DNA of 64,000 bases, from the NCBI RefSeq assembly GCF_000383615.1, contig NZ_KB911608.1, positions 48,639-112,638 on the forward strand, read 5' to 3'. A model generated the notes under the pieces. The model was not told the origin of the DNA, made no database searches, and saw only the letters and a program-made list of their open reading frames with translations. The position numbers and the translations under genes are program-made. Source of the DNA: Streptomyces canus 299MFChir4.1 (lineage in GTDB: Bacteria > Actinomycetota > Actinomycetes > Streptomycetales > Streptomycetaceae). Below, piece after piece: positions 54,526 to 62,522 of this stretch. How positions within the stretch are numbered: position 1 is the stretch's first letter; every line of letters begins with the position of its first letter.

Positions 54526-55868
54526 GCCGAGTCTCCTTCCGTGTCGGGGGTGCTCGGTCGCCGTGAGGCTGCAAGCCAGGTCTCGACGGCGGTCAGGCCG
54601 GTGCTGGCGAAGCGCCAGTGCGAGAGGACGAGGACGCTGTCCGGGTCGGGCAGCGGGTGACCCGCCTCTGCCGCGCGTTCGCGGGTGAGTGCTTCGTTGT
54701 GGTCAGCGCGTTCCTGGCGGAGGGCGCCGAGGGTGACGGAGTACGCGCGGGACTTGGTGGAGAAGTGGCCGCGGAATCCGAGCATGTGAGCCCACTTGCG
54801 GAGGCGCAGGTCTTCGAGTTCGGACCGGGCCCCGAGGTGCCAGCAGGTGAAGATCAACTGACGTGCGTGATCGGTGACTTCAGCGCCGATCAGGTCGGTG
54901 ATGGGGTTACGGATGGGCCGGTCCAGGGTGCCCGTCGCGGTTTCGGCACCCTTGGTGGCGTACTTGGCGATGTAGGCGGCGACGGCGCGGCTGGTGAGGT
55001 CGGTGGCGCCGGTGAAGTCGGCCGAACGGATAGGGCGGATGTCGAGTTGTTCGCCGAAGCGGAAGGTGTGGGCACGGCCGTCGAGGACCGGGCCGGGCGT
55101 CTCGGCGAGGTGGACGGCCAAGCGGATGGAGTCGGCGAGGAGTTCGGCGGTGGCCCAGGTGGGTGGGGTGTCCTCGGCTCCGTCCGGGCCGTCGAGCCGG
55201 ATCACCGCGTGGAAGTGAACGGCGCCTCGCCGCTGATATTCGGCGACCTTGGCGTAGGAGACCTTGAGGCAGTCGCGCAGCGCCGAGCGGCCGATGCCCG
55301 CGCGGGAGGCGAGTTGTTGGCGGAGGTAGGTGGTGAAGCGGGCCCAGAGGGCACCGGCGTGCGCGTTCCACAGGACGGCGGCGCGGTAGTCGTAGCGGTC
55401 GGGGTTCAGGGGCGTGCCAAGGACAGGGTCACCGTCCGGGTGGAGACGTCCGCAGCGGCAGCGGCCGCCGCCGGGCCGGTTGTGGACAGGGCCGAAGGAG
55501 GGGGCGGTGAAGGTGGCGAAGACGCGGGGATGTCCGGCGACAGCCGGGCCGATTCCCTTGCCGCCGCTCAGACCGGCTGTGACGAGGTGGTACGTGTCTT
55601 TGCGGTAGACCTCGGCGCACGCGGCGCACCTTGTGGCGCGGCGGTTGTTGCAGCGGATGAGGAACTGTCCGGCGGGAAGGTCGCGGTCGACGATCTCGCG
55701 GACGATCTCACCCGACGAGGCGTGGACGTCGAGGCGGTGGCCCTCCATCCGTACGGGCCGCTCGCAGCCGCCGAGCCGCTGGATCTGGTGTGCGTAGGTG
55801 CTCAGTTCGCCGTGCAGGGCGAGGGCCGCCAGTTGGCGGATGGCTCCGGTCGGAGCCTCGGGGCGCAT
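54501..55868 (-). CDS. RepSA-type rolling-circle replication initiator
   Basis: A 455-residue initiator. HUH-type metal motif GAVHFHAVIRLDG, the zinc-like CNNRRATRCAACAEVYRKD segment and FATFTAPSFGPVHN are characteristic. The catalytic Tyr pair region is VAAYIAKYATKGAET. It nicks the AICE origin for rolling-circle replication after excision. AAGGAGG lies nine bases before the ATG. An operator of the GTCTAG family lies 48 bases upstream, so rep-xis-int are probably under the element's repressor. Confidence 0.9.
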   Translation of the reverse strand: MRPEAPTGAIRQLAALALHGELSTYAHQIQRLGGCERPVRMEGHRLDVHASSGEIVREIVDRDLPAGQFLIRCNNRRATRCAACAEVYRKDTYHLVTAGLSGGKGIGPAVAGHPRVFATFTAPSFGPVHNRPGGGRCRCGRLHPDGDPVLGTPLNPDRYDYRAAVLWNAHAGALWARFTTYLRQQLASRAGIGRSALRDCLKVSYAKVAEYQRRGAVHFHAVIRLDGPDGAEDTPPTWATAELLADSIRLAVHLAETPGPVLDGRAHTFRFGEQLDIRPIRSADFTGATDLTSRAVAAYIAKYATKGAETATGTLDRPIRNPITDLIGAEVTDHARQLIFTCWHLGARSELEDLRLRKWAHMLGFRGHFSTKSRAYSVTLGALRQERADHNEALTRERAAEAGHPLPDPDSVLVLSHWRFASTGLTAVETWLAASRRPSTPDTEGDSAWTADETN

Positions 55869-55915
55869 GTGCGAGTTCCTCCTTGGGGGCGGGAGCGGGG
55901 ACAGCAGCCCGCCTT

Positions 55916-55931
55916 GTCCAGGGGGCTAGAC
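55916..55931. promoter_or_regulatory. GTCTAG-type operator before rep-xis-int
   Basis: GTCCAG-GGGG-CTAGAC: one mismatch from the perfect inverted repeat GTCTAG-N4-CTAGAC found elsewhere in the element. It lies 48 bases before the rep start codon. Confidence 0.65.
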
Positions 55932-55966
55932 AGCGTGGGCAAGCCGGACTGCTGAGCAGATGGGGG

Positions 55967-56251
55967 TCAGCGGCGGTCGCTCTTGAGGATCGAGCGGACG
56001 GTGACGGCGCAGACGGCCACCGAGGCGGCGGTGATTGCCACGGCCAGGAGCATGGAGACCAGGACGGCGCCGAGGACGAGGACCAGGGCGCCACCGCCGG
56101 CGGCGAGGGTGAGCATGCTGCCCGGAGTGAGCTGGACCATGGGCCGGTTGGAGGCGGGGGCGGACGGAATCGGGGTGGAGGTGGGGGCGTAGGGCGCCGG
56201 GATGGTCGGCGCCGGAGCGGTGTCCTGCGGCGGGTACTTGGGGGTGAACAT
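55967..56251 (-). CDS. SpdD-like spread protein
   Basis: A 94-residue protein: Pro-rich N-terminal half (PPQDTAPAPTIPAPYAPTSTPIPS) followed by two closely spaced membrane helices (LTLAAGGGALVLVLGAVLVSMLLAVAI and TAASVAVCAVTVRSIL). Small Pro-rich membrane proteins like this are the SpdD family of AICEs and help spread the element through the recipient mycelium. It stands at the 3' end of the transfer operon. Confidence 0.78.
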   Translation of the reverse strand: MFTPKYPPQDTAPAPTIPAPYAPTSTPIPSAPASNRPMVQLTPGSMLTLAAGGGALVLVLGAVLVSMLLAVAITAASVAVCAVTVRSILKSDRR

Positions 56252-56269
56252 GGCTGGTCCCTTCTGAAA

Positions 56270-56425
56270 TCAGTCGAGGAGAGCGGCGACAGCGGGGGCG
56301 AGCACGCTGTTGGCGACGAGGTAGCCGCCGAGGAGGAGCAGGACGACGAGCCACCAGGGCGGACGGGCTAGTTGGATGCCGAGGACGGCGACGACGAGGA
56401 CGGCGAACCAGAGCGGGACATCCAT
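56270..56425 (-). CDS. Very small membrane protein of the transfer operon
   Basis: A 51-residue, nearly all hydrophobic peptide (VPLWFAVLVVAVLGIQLARPP then WWLVVLLLLGGYLVANSVL) forming two membrane helices. AGGAG lies seven bases before the ATG. Its position between SpdD-like and the zinc-finger-like transfer protein suggests a Spd function; no family was recognised. Confidence 0.72.
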   Translation of the reverse strand: MDVPLWFAVLVVAVLGIQLARPPWWLVVLLLLGGYLVANSVLAPAVAALLD

Positions 56426-56438
56426 CGGTGATCTCCTG

Positions 56439-56618
56439 TCAGGCGGAGCAGCGGTGGGTGCGGGCGGCGAGTTCGGCGGCGGAGCGGCTGTCGTACTCGG
56501 CGGAGAAGTCGCAGCGGGGTGCCGTGCAGGCGGCGAGGTGGCGGTTTCGTCCACGGGAGAGGAACGAGGCGACCTGGACGGGCCCGATGCGGCGGATGTT
56601 GTGGAAACGCGGGGTCAC
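56439..56618 (-). CDS. Mobile element transfer protein (small Cys-containing)
   Basis: A 59-residue basic protein starting at GTG with AAAGGAC upstream: MTPRFHNIRRIGPVQVAS, then two Cys (C31 in AACTAP, C36 in RCDFSAEY), the motif DSRSAAELAARTHRC and a third Cys (C57). This matches the short mobile element transfer proteins found next to spdB in AICEs. The Cys pattern may bind zinc. It lies 15 bases after SpdB. Confidence 0.82.
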   Translation of the reverse strand: MTPRFHNIRRIGPVQVASFLSRGRNRHLAACTAPRCDFSAEYDSRSAAELAARTHRCSA

Positions 56619-56633
56619 TTGAGCGGTCCTTTC

Positions 56634-57326
56634 TCAGAGGTGGGCGGCGACGGACAGGGTCATGGACGGCGGCAGGCCGAGCCGGGCGCGTACGGCGTCG
56701 GGGTCTGCCGGTTGGCCGGTGGCGGCGCGCAGTTCCTCGGCGAGGGCCTGCGCGCGGTCGATGAGCGCGGGCGGCAGGGGTACAGCGGGAACGCGCGTCG
56801 GCGCGACGAGGACGGGGTTCTGTGCGGGTTCCTCGGGGGCCGGATCCGCGGCCGTAGCGGGGAGTTCGTCACGGCGGGACGTGTCGACCGCGCCCGGCCC
56901 AGTGGTGGGTTCGGGCTCAGAGACCACCTGGGCCGCAGGTTCCTCCACGATGCGTGGCGCGTGGGCCAGAAGCGTTCCGCCGAAGAATGCGACGGCAGGC
57001 CAACCGGCCACCACGACGCGCAGTGACGCAGGTACGTGGTCCAGATCGAGGAGACCGGCTGTTGCGATGTTGGCTCCGAGGGAGGCGGCCAGGGCGATTA
57101 GGAACCACAGGCGCGCTCCCCCGGCGGGCTGTCCGGCGCGCTGCTGTTCGCGCATCCGGCGCCAGGCGGCGACCAGAAGCAGATCGACGCTGACCGGGTA
57201 GGCCCATGCCTTCCAGCCGCCTTGCCCGGCCGCTTCAGCGAGGTCATGAAGGTGGGAGAAGGACAGGGCGCCCGCGATGACGGCCTGGACGATCACGGCG
57301 TCCACGCGGGCGAGGTGGGCACGCAT
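56634..57326 (-). CDS. spdB: SpdB-type spread protein (DUF2637)
   Basis: A 230-residue protein with four N-terminal membrane helices (VDAVIVQAVIAGALSFSHLHDLA, WAYPVSVDLLLVAAW, FLIALAASLGANIATAGLL, AGWPAVAFFGGTLL) and a soluble C-terminal ~100 residues rich in Pro/Ala ending in a helix-turn-helix-like VRARLGLPPS. The DUF2637 domain defines SpdB proteins, which act with TraB to move the element between hyphal compartments. It lies 87 bases after traB. Confidence 0.9.
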   Translation of the reverse strand: MRAHLARVDAVIVQAVIAGALSFSHLHDLAEAAGQGGWKAWAYPVSVDLLLVAAWRRMREQQRAGQPAGGARLWFLIALAASLGANIATAGLLDLDHVPASLRVVVAGWPAVAFFGGTLLAHAPRIVEEPAAQVVSEPEPTTGPGAVDTSRRDELPATAADPAPEEPAQNPVLVAPTRVPAVPLPPALIDRAQALAEELRAATGQPADPDAVRARLGLPPSMTLSVAAHL

Positions 57327-57413
57327 CGAGTCGTTCTCCTTCCGGTTCGAGGCATGGGAGGGGTAGGGACGTGGCGCGAGGCGGTCGCGCCGACCGTGGG
57401 GAGAGCAGTGCGG

Positions 57414-58784
57414 TTACTCGGTCACCGGGCGCGCGACCGGTACGGCAGTGGCGGGCGAGGCGACCGCGGCCGGTTCGACGGTGACGGCGGGCCGGAAGGC
57501 GTCGAGGCGGGGCAGCTCTGGCACGAGAGCGGACGTAGCGCGGCAGACGGCCGCCGCTTCATCGAGGGTGAGGTGCGGGGAGCGTGCGCGGGACCAGCCG
57601 CCGGAAGAGTCGCCGACGATGGCGACGCCGGGGCGTTCGGCGGGAATGGCGGTTGCGGCGAGGGCCGCTTCCGGGGAGATGTCGGCGAGCGCCATGTTGG
57701 CGGACGACTCGTCGTTGACGCGGTGGCAGATACGGCCAGTGAGTTGGGCGCGGAGCATGGTGGCGCCTTTGCCGAGTTCGGAACCGAAGCGCTGTCCGCA
57801 GACTTCGAGGTAGATGCCGGCCGCGCGGCCGAGCTGGGCGATCCGGACGAGCTTGGTGACCATGGCATCGCGTCGCTTCTCGTCGTCCCGGCTCGCGGCG
57901 AGGAAGAGTTCCGCCACCTCGTCGACGACGACCACGACCGGCACCGGCCGCACCTTCTCGGGCAGGCCCCACACGTCCGAGCTGAGGACGTCGTCAGGGC
58001 CCGCCCCGGACCGGAGTCCGATCAGCCGGAACCGTGCCTCCATCTCGTCCAGCAGGACGTCAAGGAGTTCGTTCGCCCGGTCCGGGGTGTCCGCGAGGGC
58101 CGACAGGCGGGGCGCGAACGGCGCCAGTTCCACACCCCACTTGCAGTCAATCCCGACGAGCACGACCGGTTGCCGGGCGAGCCCGCACAGCAGGTTGCGT
58201 AGGTACACGGACTTGCCGGACTGCGTTGCGCCGAGGATGAGTTCATGCGGCACGGCACGGAAGTCCCTTACGTGCCAACGCCCGTCATCCCGCAGCGCCA
58301 TCGGAAGGGAGAGCAGACCGCCGTTGCCACGACGGCGCCGAGTCGGCCGTACGTCCGCGAGTACATCCCAGCCGATCAACCGCAGTTCGAGCCACCCCGG
58401 CTTGGTCGGACGGATATGCACGGCGTGCGCGGCCCAGGCGTGCCGCAACCGGTCGGCGGAAGCGAGGAAGTCCTCCGGCGCCTGCCCGGTCGCCATACGC
58501 AACCGCATCACGAGACCGGCACTGGTCGGTATGGGGAACGACCTGCGAGGCGGAACCGGCGCCGCTTCCCGCCCGACCATCCGGGCTGTGGCCCGACGCA
58601 TGGCCGAAGCCGGAACGGTCAGACCACAGGCGTCCATGGTCGTCCGGTACGACGTCAGCACCCTCACCGCGACGAGCGGATAGCCGATGAGCCACCAGAA
58701 CACGACCGGCACTCGACGACGCAGCACCAGCAGCGCGACCAGGCCGAACAGACCTAGGACGAGCACCCATACGGTGTCGCTCAT
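57414..58784 (-). CDS. traB: FtsK/SpoIIIE-like conjugal DNA translocase TraB
   Basis: A 456-residue motor: two N-terminal membrane helices (VWVLVLGLFGLVALLVLRRR and VVFWWLIGYPLVAVRVL), Walker A GATQSGKS (about residue 185), Walker B PVVVVVDEVAELF and the FtsK-type QRFGSELGKGATMLRAQLTGRI region. It pumps double-stranded AICE DNA into the recipient. No gamma domain can be confirmed by eye; the C-terminus is shorter than in FtsK. ATG at 58784 is five bases after the upstream gene. Confidence 0.92.
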   Translation of the reverse strand: MSDTVWVLVLGLFGLVALLVLRRRVPVVFWWLIGYPLVAVRVLTSYRTTMDACGLTVPASAMRRATARMVGREAAPVPPRRSFPIPTSAGLVMRLRMATGQAPEDFLASADRLRHAWAAHAVHIRPTKPGWLELRLIGWDVLADVRPTRRRRGNGGLLSLPMALRDDGRWHVRDFRAVPHELILGATQSGKSVYLRNLLCGLARQPVVLVGIDCKWGVELAPFAPRLSALADTPDRANELLDVLLDEMEARFRLIGLRSGAGPDDVLSSDVWGLPEKVRPVPVVVVVDEVAELFLAASRDDEKRRDAMVTKLVRIAQLGRAAGIYLEVCGQRFGSELGKGATMLRAQLTGRICHRVNDESSANMALADISPEAALAATAIPAERPGVAIVGDSSGGWSRARSPHLTLDEAAAVCRATSALVPELPRLDAFRPAVTVEPAAVASPATAVPVARPVTE

Positions 58785-58789
58785 GGCGA

Positions 58790-59137
58790 TCAGCCCTGCA
58801 CCGACGCCGGAGCGTCGACCATGACGGCGTCCGCCCGGTAGGCGATGCCGTGCCGCATCCGGCCACCGAACTCGCTCTCCCACGGCCGGGCGATCAGCCC
58901 GGACAGGATGACCGGAGCTCCCATCACCAGGCCCTCACCGATGCCCTGCTCCGGAACGGTGACCTTGATCATGTCCGAACCGCCCTGCGCGATGAAGACG
59001 ACCTCCAAGACCATGAGCCGCTGGTTGGTCACCGGGTCCACGGCGATCTCACCGGTCTGACGGTCCCTCACCTTGACCTCGGGCAGCTTCGTGACGAGCA
59101 GGGTTGCGTCCGAGGCGTTCACGGGAATGACACGCAT
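58790..59137 (-). CDS. Conserved AICE protein, first gene of the transfer operon
   Basis: A 115-residue soluble protein starting MRVIPVNASDATLLVTKLPEVKVRDRQTGEI, mostly predicted beta structure. It is regularly found upstream of traB in AICEs and is sometimes called a regulatory protein, but no function is established. It is the first gene behind the operator cluster at 59188-59289, so it leads the leftward transfer operon. Confidence 0.85.
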   Translation of the reverse strand: MRVIPVNASDATLLVTKLPEVKVRDRQTGEIAVDPVTNQRLMVLEVVFIAQGGSDMIKVTVPEQGIGEGLVMGAPVILSGLIARPWESEFGGRMRHGIAYRADAVMVDAPASVQG

Positions 59138-59187
59138 TTCTTGAACCTCACTGGTCGGCGACGCCCTGGTGAGCGCCGATCCCTTCT

Positions 59188-59289
59188 GGATACCCCCCTA
59201 GACAGCAGGGAGGTGGCCCGCCCTGACTGTCTAGGGGGGTTGACAGAAACAGTAGACCGCAACCAACCCAACTGTCTAGGGGGGTATAC
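59188..59289 (-). promoter_or_regulatory. Transfer-operon promoter with three GTCTAG-type operators
   Basis: Sites at 59188-59203 (CTAGAC half, reversed), 59229-59244 (GTCTAGGGGGGTTGAC) and 59274-59289 (GTCTAGGGGGGTATAC), spaced 41 and 45 bases. On the minus strand TAGACA (59273-59278), 18 bases, then TACTGT (59249-59254) form a promoter; the third site covers the -35 and the second covers the start point, a classic repression layout. Confidence 0.78.
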
Positions 59290-59315
59290 GAGTCCTCTCG
59301 GAAGGCGTGGAGTTG

Positions 59316-60137
59316 CTAGACCAGGACCCAGTGCAGGGCGGTGGCATCGTCGTGCGTCTTGCCTCGCGGCCAGCGGCGCCCGTCGGAGTCTCCTGCCTCG
59401 GCCTCCCGCACCCGGCGGATCAATTCGGCGGGCCCGGACGTGCTGAGGAGGGCCAACGCCTGCGGCCAGGTGGAGAGTTCGAAGGAGTCGACCAGTCTCG
59501 TCGCACCGTCGCTCAGCAGGGACACGGACGTCAGCGACGCCAGCGGCACCGCCCCGGTGAGAGCGTGTTCGGCCGCCTTCGGGTCTGGCCCGGCGATCCA
59601 GAAGCCACCAGGGCGATTGCGGTGCCCTGTAAGGGCGTCGCGGTACTCGGCCAGACCGGCGGCATGTTCGGGTGAGCCGGTCGGGAGCGCGTCGACCGGC
59701 CCGCGTAGTTGCCTGCCGACCTCATCCAGGCGCTGATCCGTGATCGCGTTCGTCTTGCCGTCAGCGTCGGCGAGCAACAGCGTTGAGTCGCCGAGGACGA
59801 GGTACTCCAGGGCCCCCGAAGTGGCCCGTACCGCGAGGACCGTACTGGTGGGACTCGCCCTATAGGTCAAGTCACACGTGCCCTCATGCAGAGCGCGGAC
59901 AGCCCGGATCGAGTCGGCGAGGCAGGTGGTAAGCGGCCGGAGGGGTTGCGCGGAGATGGCGCCCAGCAGCAACCCACCCAGCGTCGAGGAGAACCAGGCG
60001 ACGCCGTGCTTGCATCCGGTCTCCGCGCCGGCCACGCCGGCACCGTCGAGGAGGACGGCCGCCCCATGCGCGGCAGCGGCGAAGTCCTCATTGCCTCGGC
60101 CCGGTTCGGCAGGCTGTGAGTCGAGGACGACGTTCAC
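59316..60137 (-). CDS. PP2C-family protein phosphatase
   Basis: A 273-residue phosphatase domain. Metal-binding motifs are complete: GRGNED18, LLD31GAG, LVLGDSTLL, LLSDGATRL and THDDATALHW. It should dephosphorylate Ser/Thr or anti-sigma antagonist-type proteins. GTG at 60137 overlaps the stop of the upstream regulator by four bases (GTGA) with GAGGAG before it, so the two proteins are made together. Its role in the element is unknown; acting on the HTH regulator or on the nearby anti-sigma-like ATPase's partner is a guess. Confidence 0.87.
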   Translation of the reverse strand: MNVVLDSQPAEPGRGNEDFAAAAHGAAVLLDGAGVAGAETGCKHGVAWFSSTLGGLLLGAISAQPLRPLTTCLADSIRAVRALHEGTCDLTYRASPTSTVLAVRATSGALEYLVLGDSTLLLADADGKTNAITDQRLDEVGRQLRGPVDALPTGSPEHAAGLAEYRDALTGHRNRPGGFWIAGPDPKAAEHALTGAVPLASLTSVSLLSDGATRLVDSFELSTWPQALALLSTSGPAELIRRVREAEAGDSDGRRWPRGKTHDDATALHWVLV

Positions 60138-60985
60138 GCCGTCGTCTCCTCGTCGTGCAGGTAAAGCGGGGTGAGCAGTTCGACGGACTGCGGTTCCTCG
60201 GTCTCGGGGTCGTACTCGACACTCACCAGCGTGGAGAAGCGACGCTCGCCCACCTGCCCCCACAAGGCATTCAAGTCGGAAGAGAGCAGCTGGACGACGC
60301 CGAGGGAACCCGCGGTGTGGATGCCGGCGATGGCAAGCACCGAGCCGTTGCCGTCCGGGCGAGGCAGCCTCCCGAGGTATCCGACGTCATGGGGGCGGTA
60401 AGGCTCCGTGTCCGCTCCCGCACGGTACGAGGCGCCGGTACGACGGTCCGCCAGGGCCCAAGGCTCACCGTCCGGATGCTCCCAGCCGAGTACCGGATCC
60501 TGGGCGTACAGGTCGCTCATGGCCTGAGACATGCCAGGTCCGCAGACAACGACCAGGCCGTCACGGTTGAGGTCGATCTCACCGCCCACTTGCACGTGCC
60601 CGGAGCTCACGTCGAGGCCGTACGACTTGGCCAGCTCTTCGAGCCGCTTCCCGGAGTTCATGTCGGCCATGGCGACGACCGGACGCTTCTTTTCACCGTC
60701 CCACCGCAGCGGGGTGACGATCGTTACCGCACCAGCCCCCAGGAAGGCACCCTCAGGCGCTGGCCCGGTATGCCGGATCTGATGAATGCGCCCGCGGCTG
60801 AGACCGGCCTTCTCCGCGATCTGCGCATACGACAGCCCCTGTGCATGCAGGTCCTGAACGACACGACGGCGAAGCCGGGCGAGCTCGGTCACCTCCTGCT
60901 GCGCGGCGGCCAGTCGGGCCGTGACCTCACGCAGGAGCAGGTACGGATCATCAATCGCCATGATCCGTTGCAACTCGTCCGACAT
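60134..60985 (-). CDS. Helix-turn-helix regulator with large sensor-like domain
   Basis: A 283-residue protein. The N-terminal helix-turn-helix (HAQGLSYAQIAEKAGLSRGRIHQIR, about residues 48-72, sigma-region-4/Hin-like) follows a coiled-coil helix. The C-terminal ~200 residues form an alpha/beta domain with VVAMADMNSGKRLEELAKSYG and VVVCGPGMSQAMSDLY and DVGYLGRLPRP, which I cannot assign. ATG at 60985 follows GGAGGTG. A perfect operator palindrome lies 28 bases upstream, so the gene is probably autoregulated and is the leading candidate for the element's repressor. Confidence 0.8.
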   Translation of the reverse strand: MSDELQRIMAIDDPYLLLREVTARLAAAQQEVTELARLRRRVVQDLHAQGLSYAQIAEKAGLSRGRIHQIRHTGPAPEGAFLGAGAVTIVTPLRWDGEKKRPVVAMADMNSGKRLEELAKSYGLDVSSGHVQVGGEIDLNRDGLVVVCGPGMSQAMSDLYAQDPVLGWEHPDGEPWALADRRTGASYRAGADTEPYRPHDVGYLGRLPRPDGNGSVLAIAGIHTAGSLGVVQLLSSDLNALWGQVGERRFSTLVSVEYDPETEEPQSVELLTPLYLHDEETTA

Positions 60986-61012
60986 GACCACACCTCCTAG
61001 AACTAGCCAGGA

Positions 61013-61028
61013 GTCTAGGGCCCTAGAC
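61013..61028. promoter_or_regulatory. Perfect GTCTAG-GGCC-CTAGAC operator before the HTH regulator
   Basis: GTCTAGGGCCCTAGAC is a perfect 16-base palindrome, 28 bases upstream of the regulator ATG. Same half-sites as the other operators of the element. Confidence 0.78.
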
Positions 61029-61160
61029 AGAACGGGCGCGAGACGCCGTCCCGAATGCACCCCGATCACGTAGAACGCGGACCTTCGCCGAGGTACCCCC
61101 TTGGGGCTCACCACCCACCGCTTGCGGGACAGGCATAAAGTTCTTCTCCACCGCGGACCA

Positions 61161-61562
61161 TCACCCACTCACCCGAGCGAGTTCCGCCCATACGCAGCGT
61201 CCACCCGCAGGCCGATCTTTCACGCCCCAGTCCTTGGCGCAGGCCGAGACCATCAGGAGTCCACGGCCCCCCTGGTCCACAGCACTGTTCACGCTCCGCA
61301 CACGAGGCTCGTCTTCGCCTCCCTGGTCGATGACCTGGATGCGAACAAAATCGTCGGTGAAGCCGACGACCACGAGGAACCACCCTCGGTACCAGCCACT
61401 ACGGGTGTGCCGTACGGCGTTGGCCGCCAACTCGCCGACCACCAGGACGGCATCATCAACGAGGCGTTGGGCTTCACCCTCCAGTAGAGCGGCAGCGAAG
61501 TGACGAGCTTCGGCCACCTGCCAGGCCTGGCCTGGGAACATGCGGGCCCAGTCTTTGGGCAT
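61161..61562 (-). CDS. Anti-sigma-factor-like ATPase (RsbW/HATPase_c)
   Basis: A 133-residue GHKL-type ATPase: VLVVGELAANAVRHTRSGW is the N box, VIDQGGEDEPRVR the G1 box and GGRGLLMVSACAKDWGV the G2 box. Such small kinases regulate sigma factors or act as paired regulators beside XRE/DUF5753 genes in streptomycetes. ATG at 61562 lies seven bases after GAGGGAG; an ATG at 61577 would lack that site. An operator lies directly upstream. It is downstream of the XRE gene in the same orientation. Confidence 0.86.
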   Translation of the reverse strand: MPKDWARMFPGQAWQVAEARHFAAALLEGEAQRLVDDAVLVVGELAANAVRHTRSGWYRGWFLVVVGFTDDFVRIQVIDQGGEDEPRVRSVNSAVDQGGRGLLMVSACAKDWGVKDRPAGGRCVWAELARVSG

Positions 61563-61578
61563 GGGACACTCCCTCATT

Positions 61579-61594
61579 GTCTAGGGGGCTAGAC
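61579..61594. promoter_or_regulatory. GTCTAG-GGGG-CTAGAC operator before the ATPase gene
   Basis: Perfect 6-4-6 inverted repeat, 16 bases before the ATG, directly adjoining the ribosome-binding site. Confidence 0.75.
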
Positions 61595-61644
61595 GTTGCA
61601 GTGAGCAGAGTATTCCTGCGCATGACTGATGGGCCAGGCATCTT

Positions 61645-61659
61645 GAGGAATTATTCCTC
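61645..61659. repeat. Palindrome GAGGAATTATTCCTC after the XRE gene
   Basis: Perfect 7-1-7 inverted repeat touching the stop codon of the leftward XRE gene and about 80 bases upstream of the ATPase gene. It is A/T-rich compared with its surroundings and could be a second regulator's site. Confidence 0.45.
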
Positions 61660-62522
61660 TATCGAGTGGTGGGGGCGTCCAGCTCCCTGAAGTCCGTCAT
61701 CACCTGGAGGAGCAGTTCCCGCACCTCGGACCCGAAGACCGCGGCTTCCTCGAAGCGACTGAACATGTCCTCGTACGCGGCGACTTCGGAGACGTCGTCC
61801 ACGACTCGCTCGCCCCGGAAGCTCTCGACGACGGCCGTCTCACGGTCGCACAGGGTGAAGCCATGGCGGGGCATGACAGGCACTGGCCGACGCCACGGAA
61901 TGACGCCGAGCCGTACGGTGCTCAGACTCTCGACGGCCAGCAGCCGATCAATCTGGGCGAGCATGAGCGCAGGACTCCCCGGCCAGGTCCTCAACACACC
62001 CTCGGTGAGCACGAACACCGACTCGCGTCCCGGTTCGTACAAAAGGCTCTGCCTCTCCACGCGGGCAGCGACGGCGCGGCCGACAGCCTCAGGGGAAGCG
62101 TTCGGCGCGCTGTCGAAGACGTGCCGCGCGTACTCCGCACTCTGGAGCATGGCCGGCAGGACGACGCACTGGAACGAACGGATCAGCCGAGCCGACCGAA
62201 CGACGTCATCAAGGACTACCCCGACGGGGGCCAGGTCGCCGGATGCCTCGTCTGCGTCCGCGTCTACGTCCGGCGCAGCTTCAACGGCGACCAGGAGGTC
62301 ATGCACTTCACGGGAGGACACGTCGTCGAGGTCGAGAGCGCGAGACAAGCGGCCCAACACATCGACACTGGGGACCATCCGCCCGTTCTCGACCTTGGAC
62401 ACGGTCGGCTGTCCTACACCGGCCCGCTGTGCCAGCACTGCACCAGTCAGACCAGCATCCGTACGCAGCCCACGAAGGCGCGCACCAAGCGCCTGCATCC
62501 GCTCCCGCCGCTCACTCCCCAT
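61659..62522 (-). CDS. XRE-family regulator with DUF5753 domain
   Basis: A 287-residue Scr1-type protein. The N-terminal Cro/CI-like HTH (LRGLRTDAGLTGAVLAQRAGVGQPTVSKVENGRMVPSVDVL) is followed by the DUF5753 sensor domain (IRSFQCVVLPAMLQSAEYARHVF, RQSLLYEPGRESVFVLTEGVLRT, LGVIPWRRPVPVMPRHGFTLCDRETAVVES). These regulators pair with small DUF397 or ATPase partners; here the ATPase at 61161 follows. No DUF397 gene is seen nearby. No strong ribosome-binding site was found before the ATG. Confidence 0.88.
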   Translation of the reverse strand: MGSERRERMQALGARLRGLRTDAGLTGAVLAQRAGVGQPTVSKVENGRMVPSVDVLGRLSRALDLDDVSSREVHDLLVAVEAAPDVDADADEASGDLAPVGVVLDDVVRSARLIRSFQCVVLPAMLQSAEYARHVFDSAPNASPEAVGRAVAARVERQSLLYEPGRESVFVLTEGVLRTWPGSPALMLAQIDRLLAVESLSTVRLGVIPWRRPVPVMPRHGFTLCDRETAVVESFRGERVVDDVSEVAAYEDMFSRFEEAAVFGSEVRELLLQVMTDFRELDAPTTR

